64,000 nucleotides of DNA, taken from Neckera pumila. Taxonomy: Eukaryota > Streptophyta > Bryopsida > Hypnales > Neckeraceae. The translations under genes and the position numbers were made by a program. Below are positions 25,391-36,700 of the stretch, one piece after another (position 1 is the first letter of the stretch; each line of letters opens with the position of its first letter). Under the pieces are notes generated by a model. The model saw nothing but the letters and a program-made list of their open reading frames with translations. It made no database searches and had not been told where the DNA came from. The stretch lies in the NCBI GenBank assembly GCA_963969595.1, contig OZ018410.1:43195413-43259412 (forward strand). Direction: 5' to 3'.

Positions 25391-25965
25391 TTAACCCCTA
25401 AAGGACCGGAAGGGTGTCTAGATTTCCAAAATTGTGAAGGTCTATTATAAAATGCAACTTAGAAGAATATTTCAATGATGACTCTCAAACAATTGTTATA
25501 AAATACTATTTATAGACCACATCCATAAGGTTAGATCAATAAAAATACAAAACCATTTTTTTCAATAAAATTTGAAGCCAAAAATTGGAATTTCTTTCTA
25601 TAATCAATTGTAGATTGAATATTTATAATTTTTAAAAGATTTTTTTCTCTATAAGTTCAAAATATTGAATTCTAATTATAGTGATTTTTAAAGATTTTTA
25701 TTTGATTTTTTGATTCAAATCATTTTTGAAGGGTCATTTTTTGAACTAAAAAAGTTACTTTTTGAGGCTAGACCTCCCAACACCTTTTGAATTATAGAAT
25801 ATTTGCAAAACAAAGTCTTCATAATCTGAATCGTACAAATATTAAAAAACTAATATAAGAATCTTCAGACAAAATTGATGGACGAAAAATGCATTTTGGT
25901 GAGTTCAGGATGTGTTCTATTCATTCATTGTTCAAAATCTGCACTCATGGTCCTTTAGGGGTTAA
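25391..25965. mobile_element. Intact TTAA-bounded inverted-repeat element, 575 bp
   Basis: The left end is TTAACCCCTAAAGGACC at 25391-25407. The right end at 25949-25965, GGTCCTTTAGGGGTTAA, is its exact reverse complement (17 of 17). TTAA at both borders fits a TTAA target duplication, as made by piggyBac-type transposases. The interior is AT-rich and non-coding, so this is a non-autonomous element. It is the best-preserved member of the family in this window. Confidence 0.75.
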
Positions 25966-27990
25966 AAATAGTATAAAACTTTTAAAAAAAAATAGAAATA
26001 ATAGTGACAAACATCATGGTGTAATTGATGTACTCATTGAGCTCACTACAAGAGTAGTTTGATAGAAAAAGTTCAAAAACTGGAATATTTTGAGCTTTTA
26101 AGGTACTCTTTTCAAAGTGTCACAAAAATAAAAATTTTAACAATTTTGAAAGTAGATGAAAATGGAGTAAAAAGTAGATTATTAGAACTACGTTTTCATA
26201 GTTGAGCTTAAAATGATTTAAAATCAAGAACTATGTGAAAACTCAGGTTAGGACTTTCAAAATGCTTGCGGGGCTTGCAATGTCCTTTAAGGGTTAATAT
26301 AAAAGAAGAGCCTTACCATAAAACAATGTTCTTGGCCACTCCAACCTATAGCTAGGCATGTTGTATCTTTTGATGAGGCTCTCCTTTTGAGTTACGTGGT
26401 CCATATATGTTACCAATGTTTCTTTTTCTGGTGAAATTTTGCTAGTTCTGGTATTTCTCATAGTAAGCTTATATCATTGAATTGAACCTGGAGGAATATC
26501 AATGTATTTATTAACTCTTCTTTGTTAGAGCTGACAAAATTTTGCCAAAAAAACACACTGCATGCCACTCCTACCGCGATTTTTAGATGTGGGCAACCTT
26601 TACAACTAACACAGCTTTGGGTTTGACGGAAACATATTGCTTGGTGCAAATACTAATTATTCTATTCATTAGTCAAACAAGTTCAAGTGTTTGTGAACAG
26701 ACTTTGTATAGGGTAAGGAATGGTGACATGAGATTTTCAGGTGTAATGTCCCGTTGCGTAGAGGGTGGACGGAGCCCGACACATGACAAGCAAAGGGGCC
26801 TTATGTTCAAAAATCCCGAATAGCCATTCCTCACACAACGTAAAGAACTGTCGAGAATTCCTTTAGTTCCCATGGGATTTTTTTTGTGCTTTGTCCTCGC
26901 ACAAGATAAACCCCTCCGGCACCTACCCGTTCAAAAATCTTGTTATTCTATGAAAAAAGCAACGTGAAAACAGAGAGGAATCCTCCAAGCAGTTCTGTTA
27001 CATTGTAAGAATGATCATCTACTAGGCAATAAGTTACGAATTCATAAAATGGACCACGCTCTAAAATGATTCTCTAATAGACAGGTACATTTTACACTCT
27101 TCATTGCACCATTAATGTAGTGACCATTGTATTTCAACTTCAAAAACATGTAACTAATTCCACAAAGGTCCAAAAAATATGAAACGACTTGGGTTAGATG
27201 TCAATTCCATTTCTAGGAGTTTCGCTATCCCCTAAAATGCAAATCAGCTGGTAAATGGTCCATTTATGGACCTCCTACCTTAGTTACCTACAGTGAAAGC
27301 AAAACGGAACAGATAGACAATCTCCGTTATTGAAGAAAATGCTTGACACATGCGCGCGTAGCACACGTTCCGTTGGATGTCATGTAGCCCATTTCGACCC
27401 ATGTGTGAGAAGTGTGCATGCGAAATCTTGCACGTATGTACAGGATGTCATTAAGCTGATTGTGGCTCTCTTGTGTCAATCTAACCCAAGTAGTTACCCT
27501 GAAAATTAACTTACATTCTTCCATATCCTGAAGCTTGAATGAACACTAAAAGGTGCCGGCAGATTCTCAACTACGCGATGACAGATCTTGTTCTTCCGTC
27601 CCTTCTACAAGTTCATTACCAAGAAATACTGTCCTTCACACAAATTTCCTGATGAGACTTAACTTGTCGATTGGCATACGGACCGCATGATCCCAATGTC
27701 AGTGACGACCGCTAAAGATCGGGCTTAGCGGTTTAAGCCAACCGCAAAATAAAAAGACAATGAATATAGCAATGAATATAACAATCAATAAATTCTGTCG
27801 ACGAGTAAATTCGAGGTCAACCTGGATGGTCGACATGTTCTTGGATTCGGAGACACACTTCATCTTCAGCAGCTTGGAATCAGTTGGCTTCGGGAGCTGA
27901 GATGCATCAAAAGAGTATTTGCAGCAATTTGAGTATTTGCATTTAGGTAAATCGATTTGTGTATGGCATAGGATAAGATGCTAATTAGAC
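25966..27990. other. AT-rich DNA between the TTAA element and the kinase gene
   Basis: A lone TTAA-type right end (TGTCCTTTAAGGGTTAA) lies at 26281-26297. The segment 27090-27290 is a diverged copy of 39590-39780, ending in TATGGACCTCCTACCTTA in both. No open frame here is convincing. 27550-27990 is presumably the 3' flank of the kinase gene. Confidence 0.45.
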
Positions 27991-27997
27991 TGGATAA

Positions 27998-29704
27998 CTA
28001 TTTATTTTCCAGCATTTTAAGAGTTAATGCAAACAACGAATCGAATACAAAACAGGAGCGCCACAAAACACACCGAGCAGTAAATCGATGTAAATATTGC
28101 AGATAATGACAGTATGTAGTGAGTTTCGTGGAGCTTACAGTATTCGTGATAGGGGCAGAGCGTCGAACTCGAGCTCCACGCGATCCACGGGAGTCGGTTT
28201 TCCCGAGACTTCGCATGGAAGGGGAAACCGTCTCACTGGGTGCTCCTTCAGTATCAGAACCTTTCAGCAAACACCCCTTGATGACTGTAAGCTTTTCCCT
28301 GATTTGGGTGAAAGACGGACGGCTTTTCGACTTCGACTTCCAACAATCTTGCAAAAGACTTGCCAAAAGCTCAGGGTATGTTGACGGTAACACTGGCCTC
28401 TCCCCAAAAGTAGTGATACGTTCATACAATTTCGCCTGCTCTCCAGATTTGAATGGTATTTCACCAATTAGTATTTCCGAACAGGTCATTGCAAAACTGT
28501 AGACGTCAGCCTTCTTCCAGTTAATCTTTTCAGAGGCAAAAGCTTCAGGGGCTCGCCACTGCGTTGTCCCCATATTTTTTCGAGTGGGCGTCGTGTGATC
28601 ACGAACTTTCACCTTGGCCAACCCGAAGTCCGCCAATTTCACATCAGCGTAGCCGTCCCCCCGTAGTTTTTCATCAGCTGAAGGAGCAACAAGTATGTTT
28701 GAACTTTTCAAATCGCGGTGAACAATATCTTGTTCGTGAAGGTACTCCATTCCTCGCGCAATCTGCTGCATGATGTCGACTACTGCAAGAATTGTGAACG
28801 GCTCCGTGCCTTCGAGATTCTTCCAGCGTTCCGTGATGAAATCTTGAAGACTCATCGGCATATGCTCCATCAAGAATGAAGCCTCGGAAGTCTTGTTACT
28901 TGTGCAGAGCAGCTTCACAATGTGTGGGTTGTTCAATGGCCCCAAAGCGTTCACTTCTTTCATAAATTCCGTCATCAAATTCTCATCCACTGGGGCCGTG
29001 AAGTGCTTCTTTGCGCAGGTCATGCCCAACCAATTCACCTTGTAAACTGCTCCGAATGCACCACCTCCAATATGTTCCCCGGAAGTAGGATAATCACGCT
29101 TTACTGTGTAGGATTGCGGAAGACTTGCATGATCCTGATCACTGTCCATGCTTGAGGTACCTTTCTCTCGCTCTACGATATACTCTGCTAGCTGTTTTTC
29201 ATTCTCAGCGCCTGAAAAGGATGGTGTAACGAAGGGCTATAGTCCAGTTCTCAAGCTTGTTAGATCCATTTCATAATCGCCATCCATATCCATATCTTCC
29301 CGCGAGATTTTACCAGAATTGGAAATAAGCATGGAGAACGACTGTATAGTTTCATGAAACAACTGAACACAATCCTGGAGATCCAGAGTGAGTTGCTCAA
29401 ATGCCTGTCGGTGGTCGCCTTGGAAGACGGCGGCCTGCAACCAGGAACGCGCCGAGCTGAACTGTTGCGGTATCGAGTCCGCACGTGTCACTATGAGGAA
29501 AAACTCTTTGAAGATTGGGAGAAGTCCTGGCCATGTCGGCTGGAGATACGAGAGGGTCCCTGAAAAATGATCATGGATTACTCTGACGTTGCGCCAGAGG
29601 CGCGTGCACTGATGCTTATTCAAATGGAAGGTTGTCGTATCCTCTGACATATCAGTCTCCCTCTTCTCTAGAACCACTCGAACAAGCTCCAAGTACTCTG
29701 CCAT
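27998..29704 (-). CDS. TKL-type protein kinase with N-terminal helical domain, two exons
   Basis: Exon 1 is 29704-29314 and exon 2 is 29211-27998. The 102-nt intron has a GTAAAA donor, a CTAAC branch-like site and a TTTTCAG acceptor. Together they give 534 residues. Residues 1-130 are a helical domain (CTRLWRNVRVIHDHF, SSARSWLQAAVFQGDHRQAF) of the type fused to kinases in bryophytes and resembling DUF1221/HeLo-like regions; that link is from memory. The kinase domain has the glycine loop GGGAFGAVY (about 179-187), a lysine in CAKKHF, HRDLKSSN with HRD at 295-297, DFG at 325-327 and APE at 351-353, so it should be active. It would transfer phosphate to Ser/Thr or Tyr; the substrate is unknown. 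The last 45 residues, after a Ser/Arg-rich linker, may be read-through of a further intron. A role in stress or defence signalling is only inference. Short introns are likely in the 5' leader around 29880-29930. Confidence 0.85.
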
Positions 29705-30900
29705 CTTTCGACCTCAAGAAGTACTTCGCTAATAAAGCGGATATCTGAATGGACACTGGTACATAAACGAAGGTGTTTCAATTGGATCAAGCTTTCGCAC
29801 GACCGCAGAAAGAACAGACATTCCTGCTCCTTACGAAAGAATTAGTAAGATAAACTTCAGAGAATTTCGTCAAAATTCTGGAAACTGTAGCTCACCTAGA
29901 AATGAACAAACTATAGCTCACCTGAAGCGTCTCTAAAGCGCAGGAACGATGTCGTCTAGCGTGCGCGAAGTTTTCTGCGAGAAGTTGAAGCTTTCTAAAA
30001 CTCACTAGTCTTCGATCTGTCTTAAGCACAACAAAAACACGACATATTATCCACAGCAACGGAAGCCCCGCAAGAATTTGCCATGCCGACAAAAACGACC
30101 AACAGCTTGGATATAATATCCATCCTGGCAAATCGCGAAAGGAAAGATCACTCACTTGTCAGCGCCGATGACTGATACTCCCTTGCTCTGTTCCACCGAT
30201 CAATAGCCAATCTCAGATTCAGATCATTGAGAGAAAGCCGTAAACAGATGCTTGCGCCATAGCCAGAAAATGATGAAAATCAACGTGATAACCTACAACT
30301 TCGTCTCAAGCACCACAGCTCCCTCTGGTGGCATTCAAGATGTGAAACCTAGATTAATGCAGCTGCTCGCCATCGGCTGATCGAGTACTCCGCAAATGAA
30401 TGTGATCCGCTAACAATTGGACTCCAACCAAAAAATTGAGGAATGAGGCCTGCATACCACCACCAGTCTGGCAGGAGGAGATACTGTACGTCCGAAAGTG
30501 GAACCTGTCTGAAAGCTATTCCAGCTCCATGACTAGCCATGACCAGTCTACACTCTATAGTCTACAAGCCATTGAACGCTGCAAAAAGATGACCGCTATT
30601 AACAGATCACTGTTGCCGATGAATAGAAACGTGCAGAATTACGATGAAGTCGCAGGACTTTCGTGACTGTCGTAGATTATTGTTTTAATCAGTGGCGTGT
30701 AGCAAAACTTGTTAACCATATTTTGAGGACGCACCAGTAAGTTCTGGCTTTGATTGAAAATGTATAATAAACTGAAATGGTTGTATGATTGCGGACAAAT
30801 TTCCTTCGGGCATGTTCGTCGCAATGAACTAAAATTTCATAGAACCAGGTGACTTCGGAGTACTGAAACGTACTCCGACTACGGCGCATGAAATTACGGC
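29705..30900 (-). other. 5' leader and upstream region of the kinase gene
   Basis: Several short minus-strand frames lie here, such as an 87-codon hydrophobic one at 30155-29892, but none has convincing protein character. A phrase, AGCTCACCT, is duplicated at 29890 and 29917 and reads as tandem GTGAGCT splice-donor-like sites on the minus strand. This fits a spliced untranslated leader. Confidence 0.35.
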
Positions 30901-31112
30901 AATGAGATATGTGATATGTGAGGTTGGACAGTACCGTGATTTTACTTCACTATTTAGGTCAAAAAATTCCTCTGAAGAGGCTGTGTCGAAGAGATCAAAA
31001 TGTTTCGCAACAAAAGCCTAAATTCTGCAAAAAGTGTGCGCTTACTGACTATTCACTACTAAAAAAAACAATCAAGAAGAATCACTCACGTCCTGTTGAG
31101 CATACACTGAAG

Positions 31113-31424
31113 AAGTACTGGCAGCAGCAGCAGCTCCATTTTCAAAACTCTCAATCAAAGAGAAGAACGAATTACTACCGTCCATTTGAGATATGCTAAT
31201 GGCAATGATCACCGGTTAGCTATAGTTCAGCCAAGCGATTCTCCCAAGGCAGTCGAATGGTCAGCTGATGATATCAGTACTTCAGAGTCTGGTCAGGTTT
31301 ACGATCACGTCCAAGCTGACAATGCATCTGGTGGAGGATCGCATGAGAAACAAATTGTAACAAATGTCTTGAATAGTAAGTTAGCACTACGGAATCACGT
31401 AGCACTCACAACAGCAATGTAGGA
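31113..31424 (+). CDS. Possible partial coding segment, unrecognised, convergent with the ELMO gene
   Basis: The plus strand is open for about 103 codons, from the stop at 31107-31109 to a stop at 31420-31422. It has hydrophilic, protein-like composition (RSTGSSSSSIFKTLNQREER, VEWSADDISTSESGQVYDHV). It has no family I recognise, no good upstream exon, and its end overlaps the 3' end of the ELMO frame on the other strand. The opposite strand could instead carry downstream exons of the ELMO gene, for example a short Ala-rich run near 31165-31100 followed by GTGAGTG. Confidence 0.2.
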
Positions 31425-32342
31425 AGGAAGGTCCTCAACACGATCAACATCTTCCAAGGCCAATTCTCTCTCGAGCTGAGTCCGAGTCGCTTGTAGAACA
31501 ACGTTGAACTCCATGTAGGAGGCCTTCCGTGCTAGCCACTGCGCATCCAGCATTTGGAATGCTACACAATAAAGCATGTCGAAGGCATTTTCATCTGTGG
31601 CCAAGATGTTGAAAAAAGATGCCACGGAAGGCGACCGGGGCTTGGAGGCACGGAGATCGAGCAGCTGTATGAGCATGAAGGTGACATTGAGTCCTCCAAC
31701 AGCAAACGGATACTCCCACGCAGCTCTCTTTCCTTCTTCTTTATGCAACAGTCTCTGAAACACTGCAGGAAATCTACGTGCGAAGAAAAGAAGATTCTCC
31801 AGGGAGATAAATCCTCCTCCTCGGAAGTCAGTCGACGGATCGTTCCCTTGCCATCCCATGTCCTTCCATTGTGGAGACACAAGTCCTGGTATGTCTTTCT
31901 CCGGAAACGACGCCTGCCACAGAGCTTTCAGAGCCTCCTGATGCTGCGGCAACGATCCGTCGAAAGGAATGGCCAACCGTTGCTGAAGCGCCTGTAACCG
32001 CGCTAATTGAACAGAGGAGAGAATGTACTGTTCGGACTTGGCACTGCCATTACTAAGTCGACGACCACGTACTGCCGTGAAAAGATTGCTGCTAACTCGA
32101 AAAGCACCCGCGATCACGATTACCGTGGAGAACCATTGCGTCCACTGCGAGAGCAGTTTCGACACATTCTGCGTCCACACTTGCTCTTCTCTCCTCCTCT
32201 TCTCACGATCGTCATCCTCGTCACTGCTGCGGTTCCCTAGTAGAGGCTCACTGGAGCCATCGACTGCGAACAACTCCTCTCTCTTTCGGCCTCCAACATC
32301 TTCGTGGTGTACTCTTCTCCGCAATGCCCCTGCTGAAGTCAT
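31395..32342 (-). CDS. ELMO-domain (CED-12 family) protein
   Basis: This 315-codon frame starts at the ATG at 32342. Residues 1-60 are charged and disordered; about 60-95 include an aromatic/hydrophobic segment (WTQWFSTVIVIAGAF). The ELMO domain fills about 110-305, with the plant signature WKDMGWQGNDPSTDFRGGG at 159-177 and LENLLFFARRFPAVF after it. ELMO-domain proteins act as, or with, regulators of small GTPases; plant members are linked to Golgi and cell-wall functions, which is family knowledge only. The frame ends DLPSYIAVVSAT, but a strong donor (GTGAGTGC) sits inside those last codons. The true C-terminus may therefore be on a further exon downstream, near 31.1-31.4 kb. The upstream leader (32343-32720) has several out-of-frame ATGs, so translation may be restrained by upstream frames. 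Confidence 0.85.
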   Translation of the reverse strand: MTSAGALRRRVHHEDVGGRKREELFAVDGSSEPLLGNRSSDEDDDREKRRREEQVWTQNVSKLLSQWTQWFSTVIVIAGAFRVSSNLFTAVRGRRLSNGSAKSEQYILSSVQLARLQALQQRLAIPFDGSLPQHQEALKALWQASFPEKDIPGLVSPQWKDMGWQGNDPSTDFRGGGFISLENLLFFARRFPAVFQRLLHKEEGKRAAWEYPFAVGGLNVTFMLIQLLDLRASKPRSPSVASFFNILATDENAFDMLYCVAFQMLDAQWLARKASYMEFNVVLQATRTQLERELALEDVDRVEDLPSYIAVVSAT

Positions 32343-32939
32343 CGACGTCCTTCACCTTGCTCGTTGGACACTCTACTGCCTTCACCTTCACGCTCACCAA
32401 AAAGCATCCACTCTTTCTCAAAACCTGAAACAAAGCAATGCATCGCCGATCGGCTGGCGCTACAACGAATGCACGACCAGATCTCAAGAGCAGAGACCAG
32501 AAAAAGCAAGCAATCGATCTCTTCTAACCTGGCGTTAAGATCGATCGCAACGTAGGTCTGATCGAACGATTTCGGCGTTTCGAGAGGGCGAAAAACTCCT
32601 CTTCTTCGCAGTCCACCACCACCTGAACTTGGCAACACGAATGAAGAGCCGGCCACACCATCTTCCGCTCGATGGACAGCGTAGCCTTCAGCCCCGCAAG
32701 TTGGAACTCACAGCTAGTCATCCACGGCTTGACTCGCTTGAATCATCACGCGAGAAAATGAGCCAGCTCGCAATGCCATCAACCACGACGATTCCCTCCT
32801 CCCGAGGCTCGATGGCCAGAATCGAAACCCTAATGAATGAGATTGAATCGACATCATTCTGTAAGGACGGTATCTGGGAGCTTGGGAACCCTAATTTCCC
32901 CATTCCATAATATTCCAATTGAGCAGCTAATTTGAGTTA

Positions 32940-33062
32940 AAGGTAGTCTGCTCTTAATGCAACCATTTAAGCATACTTAACTCATCAATGACAGTAATAG
33001 ATATATCAAGCAACACATCACTCATTCTTAAATAGGGGTCGCATTCAGAACAGACTACCTTA
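32940..33062. mobile_element. Small MITE, about 120 bp, with 24-bp inverted ends
   Basis: The left end AGGTAGTCTGCTCTTAATGC (then AACC) at 32941 is repeated inverted at 33037-33060 as AGGTAGTCTGTTCTGAATGC (then GACC), with 21 of 24 positions identical. The interior is AT-rich. Flanking target duplications are ambiguous (TAA to the left, TAT to the right). It lies about 600 bp upstream of the ELMO start, within reach of its promoter. Confidence 0.65.
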
Positions 33063-34230
33063 TACAAAACTTACAATGGTTCTCAAAACATTTCTTACAC
33101 TTACAAAAATTGTCATCACTATTTGAAAAAAAATATTTTTTCAAACAAATTTTTAGACACATTGAGGCACAAGAAACATTTGTATAAATTGATGTTTTAA
33201 AAAATTCAATAGAGTATTTAACATTTTTAAATTTAACTCAAATAGAACTTCTACCACAAGAATACAATTTTCAAGATTCTTTAACAAGTGGAATGAGAAT
33301 TATTTTGGGAGTTTTGTGATAAAAAATTTATGAATTTAAAAAAAAATTAAGTAAAATATTATTGACTAAAAGATGACCACAAATAGTCTATTTATGTTTT
33401 CTTTTCTTAGACGAACGCAGCAGAACTAGCAATTTTGAGTCGTTTTTGACAAAAAAAAATGCCTTGAGACTTTAGAGGTTAAAAGGGAGGGGAGGAACCC
33501 AGGGTTGCTATTCTGTGAGCGTGCGAGCGTAAGCTTGTGAGCTTGTGAGCATATAGTTTTTTAGAAAAAATTCTATGGTGGAACCTATGACCGTGGACAT
33601 TATATCATTCAAGATTTAGGATTGAAAGACTGAAATAATCTACTCATTTTGTCAATAAATGGAAAGTATAGATGTCTTCAATTACCGACATTCTTCCAAA
33701 CCACGCTTGATGCTTCTTGAAACCAATGTCTATAGTTAGGAGCCTTCATTCACCATAGAAGAGACCGCAACAGGTTGTTTAGAAGACTAGAGATAGAAGC
33801 CACAAAGCTAATTTTTTGCAATCTCTAAAGGATATTTCAATGGCGCAGTTGTCAATAGGCTCATCAGCATTGTCGTCTGAACTATCTCCCTTAACATTTT
33901 AATTTCTACCATAGAGCAGTTGTTTAGTGGCATGGGACTTAAATTTCACAAAAAAATTTGTAGAAAAATTGATTTAGATCAAATTTGAAAAAGGAAAAAA
34001 AACAATTAAGGTCCAAGTGGTTGATGCATTTAATAACATTTGCTTATTATATAACATGCAAATGTATGATTATCAATAAGGTTAGAAAATTTAAAGCTAG
34101 TTCCACGCTAGATTGTAATTATGGGCCTTATTGCACAAGAATAGCTAGAGTACAATCAAGTTGCAAGTCTAAACTTTTAATAGAAAATCTTGAATACACA
34201 AATAAGTCTTCAAAATCATCATGATTAAAC
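33063..34230. other. AT-rich DNA, no supported gene
   Basis: A lone TTAA-type right end (GACTTTAGAGGTTAA) lies at 33468-33482. Next to it is a short tandem of GTGAGC/TGTGAGC phrases (33515-33550). Nothing else is recognised. Confidence 0.45.
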
Positions 34231-36700
34231 CAAATTACAAATTTTTTATTTCTTGATTATAGTTATTGGAATGTGGACTCCCATTGGTGCCAAGAGCTCT
34301 TCCAAATGATCTAATATGTGCCCAAAAGAAACAACCAAGGAAACAACCAACTCTTGCATAAACACAATTTGATCAAATCCAATCTTCAAGCCAATTTTAT
34401 TACTCAAAAATCTTATATACATGAACAAGTCCTTGATAGCTAAATGAATGAGCTACAATATAAATTTGGTTTTTTCTTAATCACTTGTTAGGATGTGAGG
34501 AATACCTCTTGACACCGTTGGTAGCTCTTTGGTGGTGATCTGGCGGAATCAAAAGACAATAATAACAGTTACTTTTTGTTTGCAATGAAAGGCCTCTTGT
34601 AGGTGCCAAAAAGTCCCGCTCACATCTTAGCAAGTGATCAAGAAAAAACACCCAATCCTTATAGATGTACAAATCTTATAGATCATTTTATTCAAGCTAG
34701 AATAAAAATTTATTTTTTCTTTGTTATTAGCTTTTGAGTTGAGGACTCCCATTGGCGCCTAGAATTCCTCTAAACAATCCAATATGTGATTTAAAGATTA
34801 AACCAACCTTTGCAAAAGCAAAAGCAAATTGAACACAAGCTTTAAGCCAATTTTTTTTAATTTAAGAATCTTGTGTATATGAAGAGGTCCTCAACATCTA
34901 GATGAAATAGATTGCATATACATTTTATTTTCTCTTGATCACTTGCTAGGGTGTGAGGAGTACTTCTTGGCAAGGAGAAAAAATAAAAAAATAAATGAAA
35001 ATAAGAATTGCGTCTAAAGGTCTCTCTTTGGCGCCGAGTGGAACCCCTAGAAATCTCCTTTTGGCGTCAAGAAGTACCCCTCACATCCTAGCAAGTGATC
35101 AAGGACAAACACACCACCTTTGTAGAAGCTTAAGTCCTACAATCATTATAGCTAAGTTAGAGTACAATGTTTTCTTCATGATCATTGTCTAGTGACTGCA
35201 GAGCTATGTGTTTCCATTGGCATCGCAAGGTTCCCTTCAAATCCTAGTGAAGAAAAGACACTTGACACTTATAGAATGGTTTTGAGCCAGCTATGCTTAT
35301 GCATGGAACGGGTTATATTTCTTAATCACTTGTTAGCTTGTGAGGGGGACTTCTCGGCGCCAATAGGAGTCTATAGCCCTGCAACCAATGGTTGAAGAAA
35401 ACAAATTGTATTCTAATTCAATCATGACAATCTACAAACCCTATTTCAATTTGAAAAATTTGAAAAAACAAGAAATTAACCTTGTATTTAAAATGAGCTC
35501 TAGCTATGCTTGTGCAAGGTCGAGTGTTTATTTGAATCATTTGCTAGGGTGTGAGGGGGACCCCTTGGCGCCAAAGGGAGTCCCCAACCTTCCACCTGGT
35601 GATCAAGATTCAAGACATAATAAATTTGTACTCTAGCTCAATTAAGATGATGTGTAGGATTTGTGCTTTTGTAAAGGCCAGGTTTTAGGATTCATGATCA
35701 CTTGCTACAGTGTGTGGGGTTCCCCTCGGTGCCGAGGGGAGCTACCTTGTCCTAAAATTAAAATAAAAAAAATAAAAAAAAAGTTTTTTTTTTTTTTTTT
35801 CTCCGTAACACGGGGACTCCCCTTGGCACTGAGGGGAACTTGTCACACCCTAATAAGTAATCAAGAAAAAACAAAATTTGTATTTTAGTTGTTCTTTTTT
35901 AAGAAATTTGAGAATAGACTTAGCCTTACATCTAAATGTGCTCAAATTGTGCTTGTACAAGGGTCTAGTGTTTATTTTGTATCGCTTGCTAGAGTGTGAG
36001 GGAGACCTCTCGGCGCCAAGGGGAGTCCCCAACCTCCCAACCAATGATCAAGACAGAATAAAATTGTACACTAGAATACAAATCTTGTTTTTTCTTGATC
36101 ACTTACTAGAGTGTGACGGGTTCCCCTTGGCGCTAAGGAAAGCCCCGCGTCGCGGAGGGAAAGAAAACTAAAAATAAACAAATGTTTATTTTATTTTATT
36201 TTTATTTTTGGAGGACAAGGTAGCTCCCCTCAGCGCCAAGGGGAACCCATCACCCCTGGCACACTTTAGCAAGTGATCATGAATCCTAAAACTTGGCCTT
36301 TACAAAAGCATAAATCCGACACATCATCTTAATTGAGCTAGAGTACAAATTTATTATGTCTTGAATCTTGATCACTAGCTGGGAGGTTGGAGGCTCCCTT
36401 TGGCGCTAAGGGGTCCCTCTCACACCCTAGCAAGTGATCCAAGAAACACTCGACTTTTGCACAAGCATAGCTAGAACACATTTTAAATACAAGGTTAATA
36501 TTTTATTTTTTCAAATTTTTAAAAATGGAATAGGATTTGTAGATTGTCATGATTGAATTAGAATACAATTTGTTTTCTTCAATCGTTGGTTGCGGGGCTA
36601 GAGACTCCTATTGGTGCCGAAAAGTCCCCTTCACAAGCTAGCAAGTGATCAAGAAATATAATCCAACCCATGCATAAGCTTAGCTGGCTCAAGATCTTCC
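34230..36700. repeat. Nested foldback array built on a TTGATCACTTGCTAG...CCCCTTGGCGCC motif
   Basis: At least twelve copies of a motif occur in both orientations: CTTGATCACTTGCTAG, then GTGTGAGG, then a G/C-rich self-complementary core such as CCCCTTGGCGCCAAGGGG. Several pairs fold as about 170-bp hairpins, for example 34474-34645, 34936-35104, 35694-35867 and 36094-36280. On a larger scale, 35290-35760 and 36205-36690 are long inverted arms, about 90% identical by eye over about 470 bp, around a spacer of about 440 bp. There is no coding sequence. The structure resembles foldback elements nested in one another and could make long double-stranded RNA. Confidence 0.8.

Noticed and set aside
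26458..26873. Minus-strand frames of 63 and 66 codons with several Cys
   Set aside because: They overlap in different frames, have no recognisable domain and lie in repeat-like DNA.
29892..30155. Minus-strand hydrophobic frame of 87 codons upstream of the kinase
   Set aside because: It has no family resemblance and lies in what looks like a spliced leader. At most it is an upstream frame.
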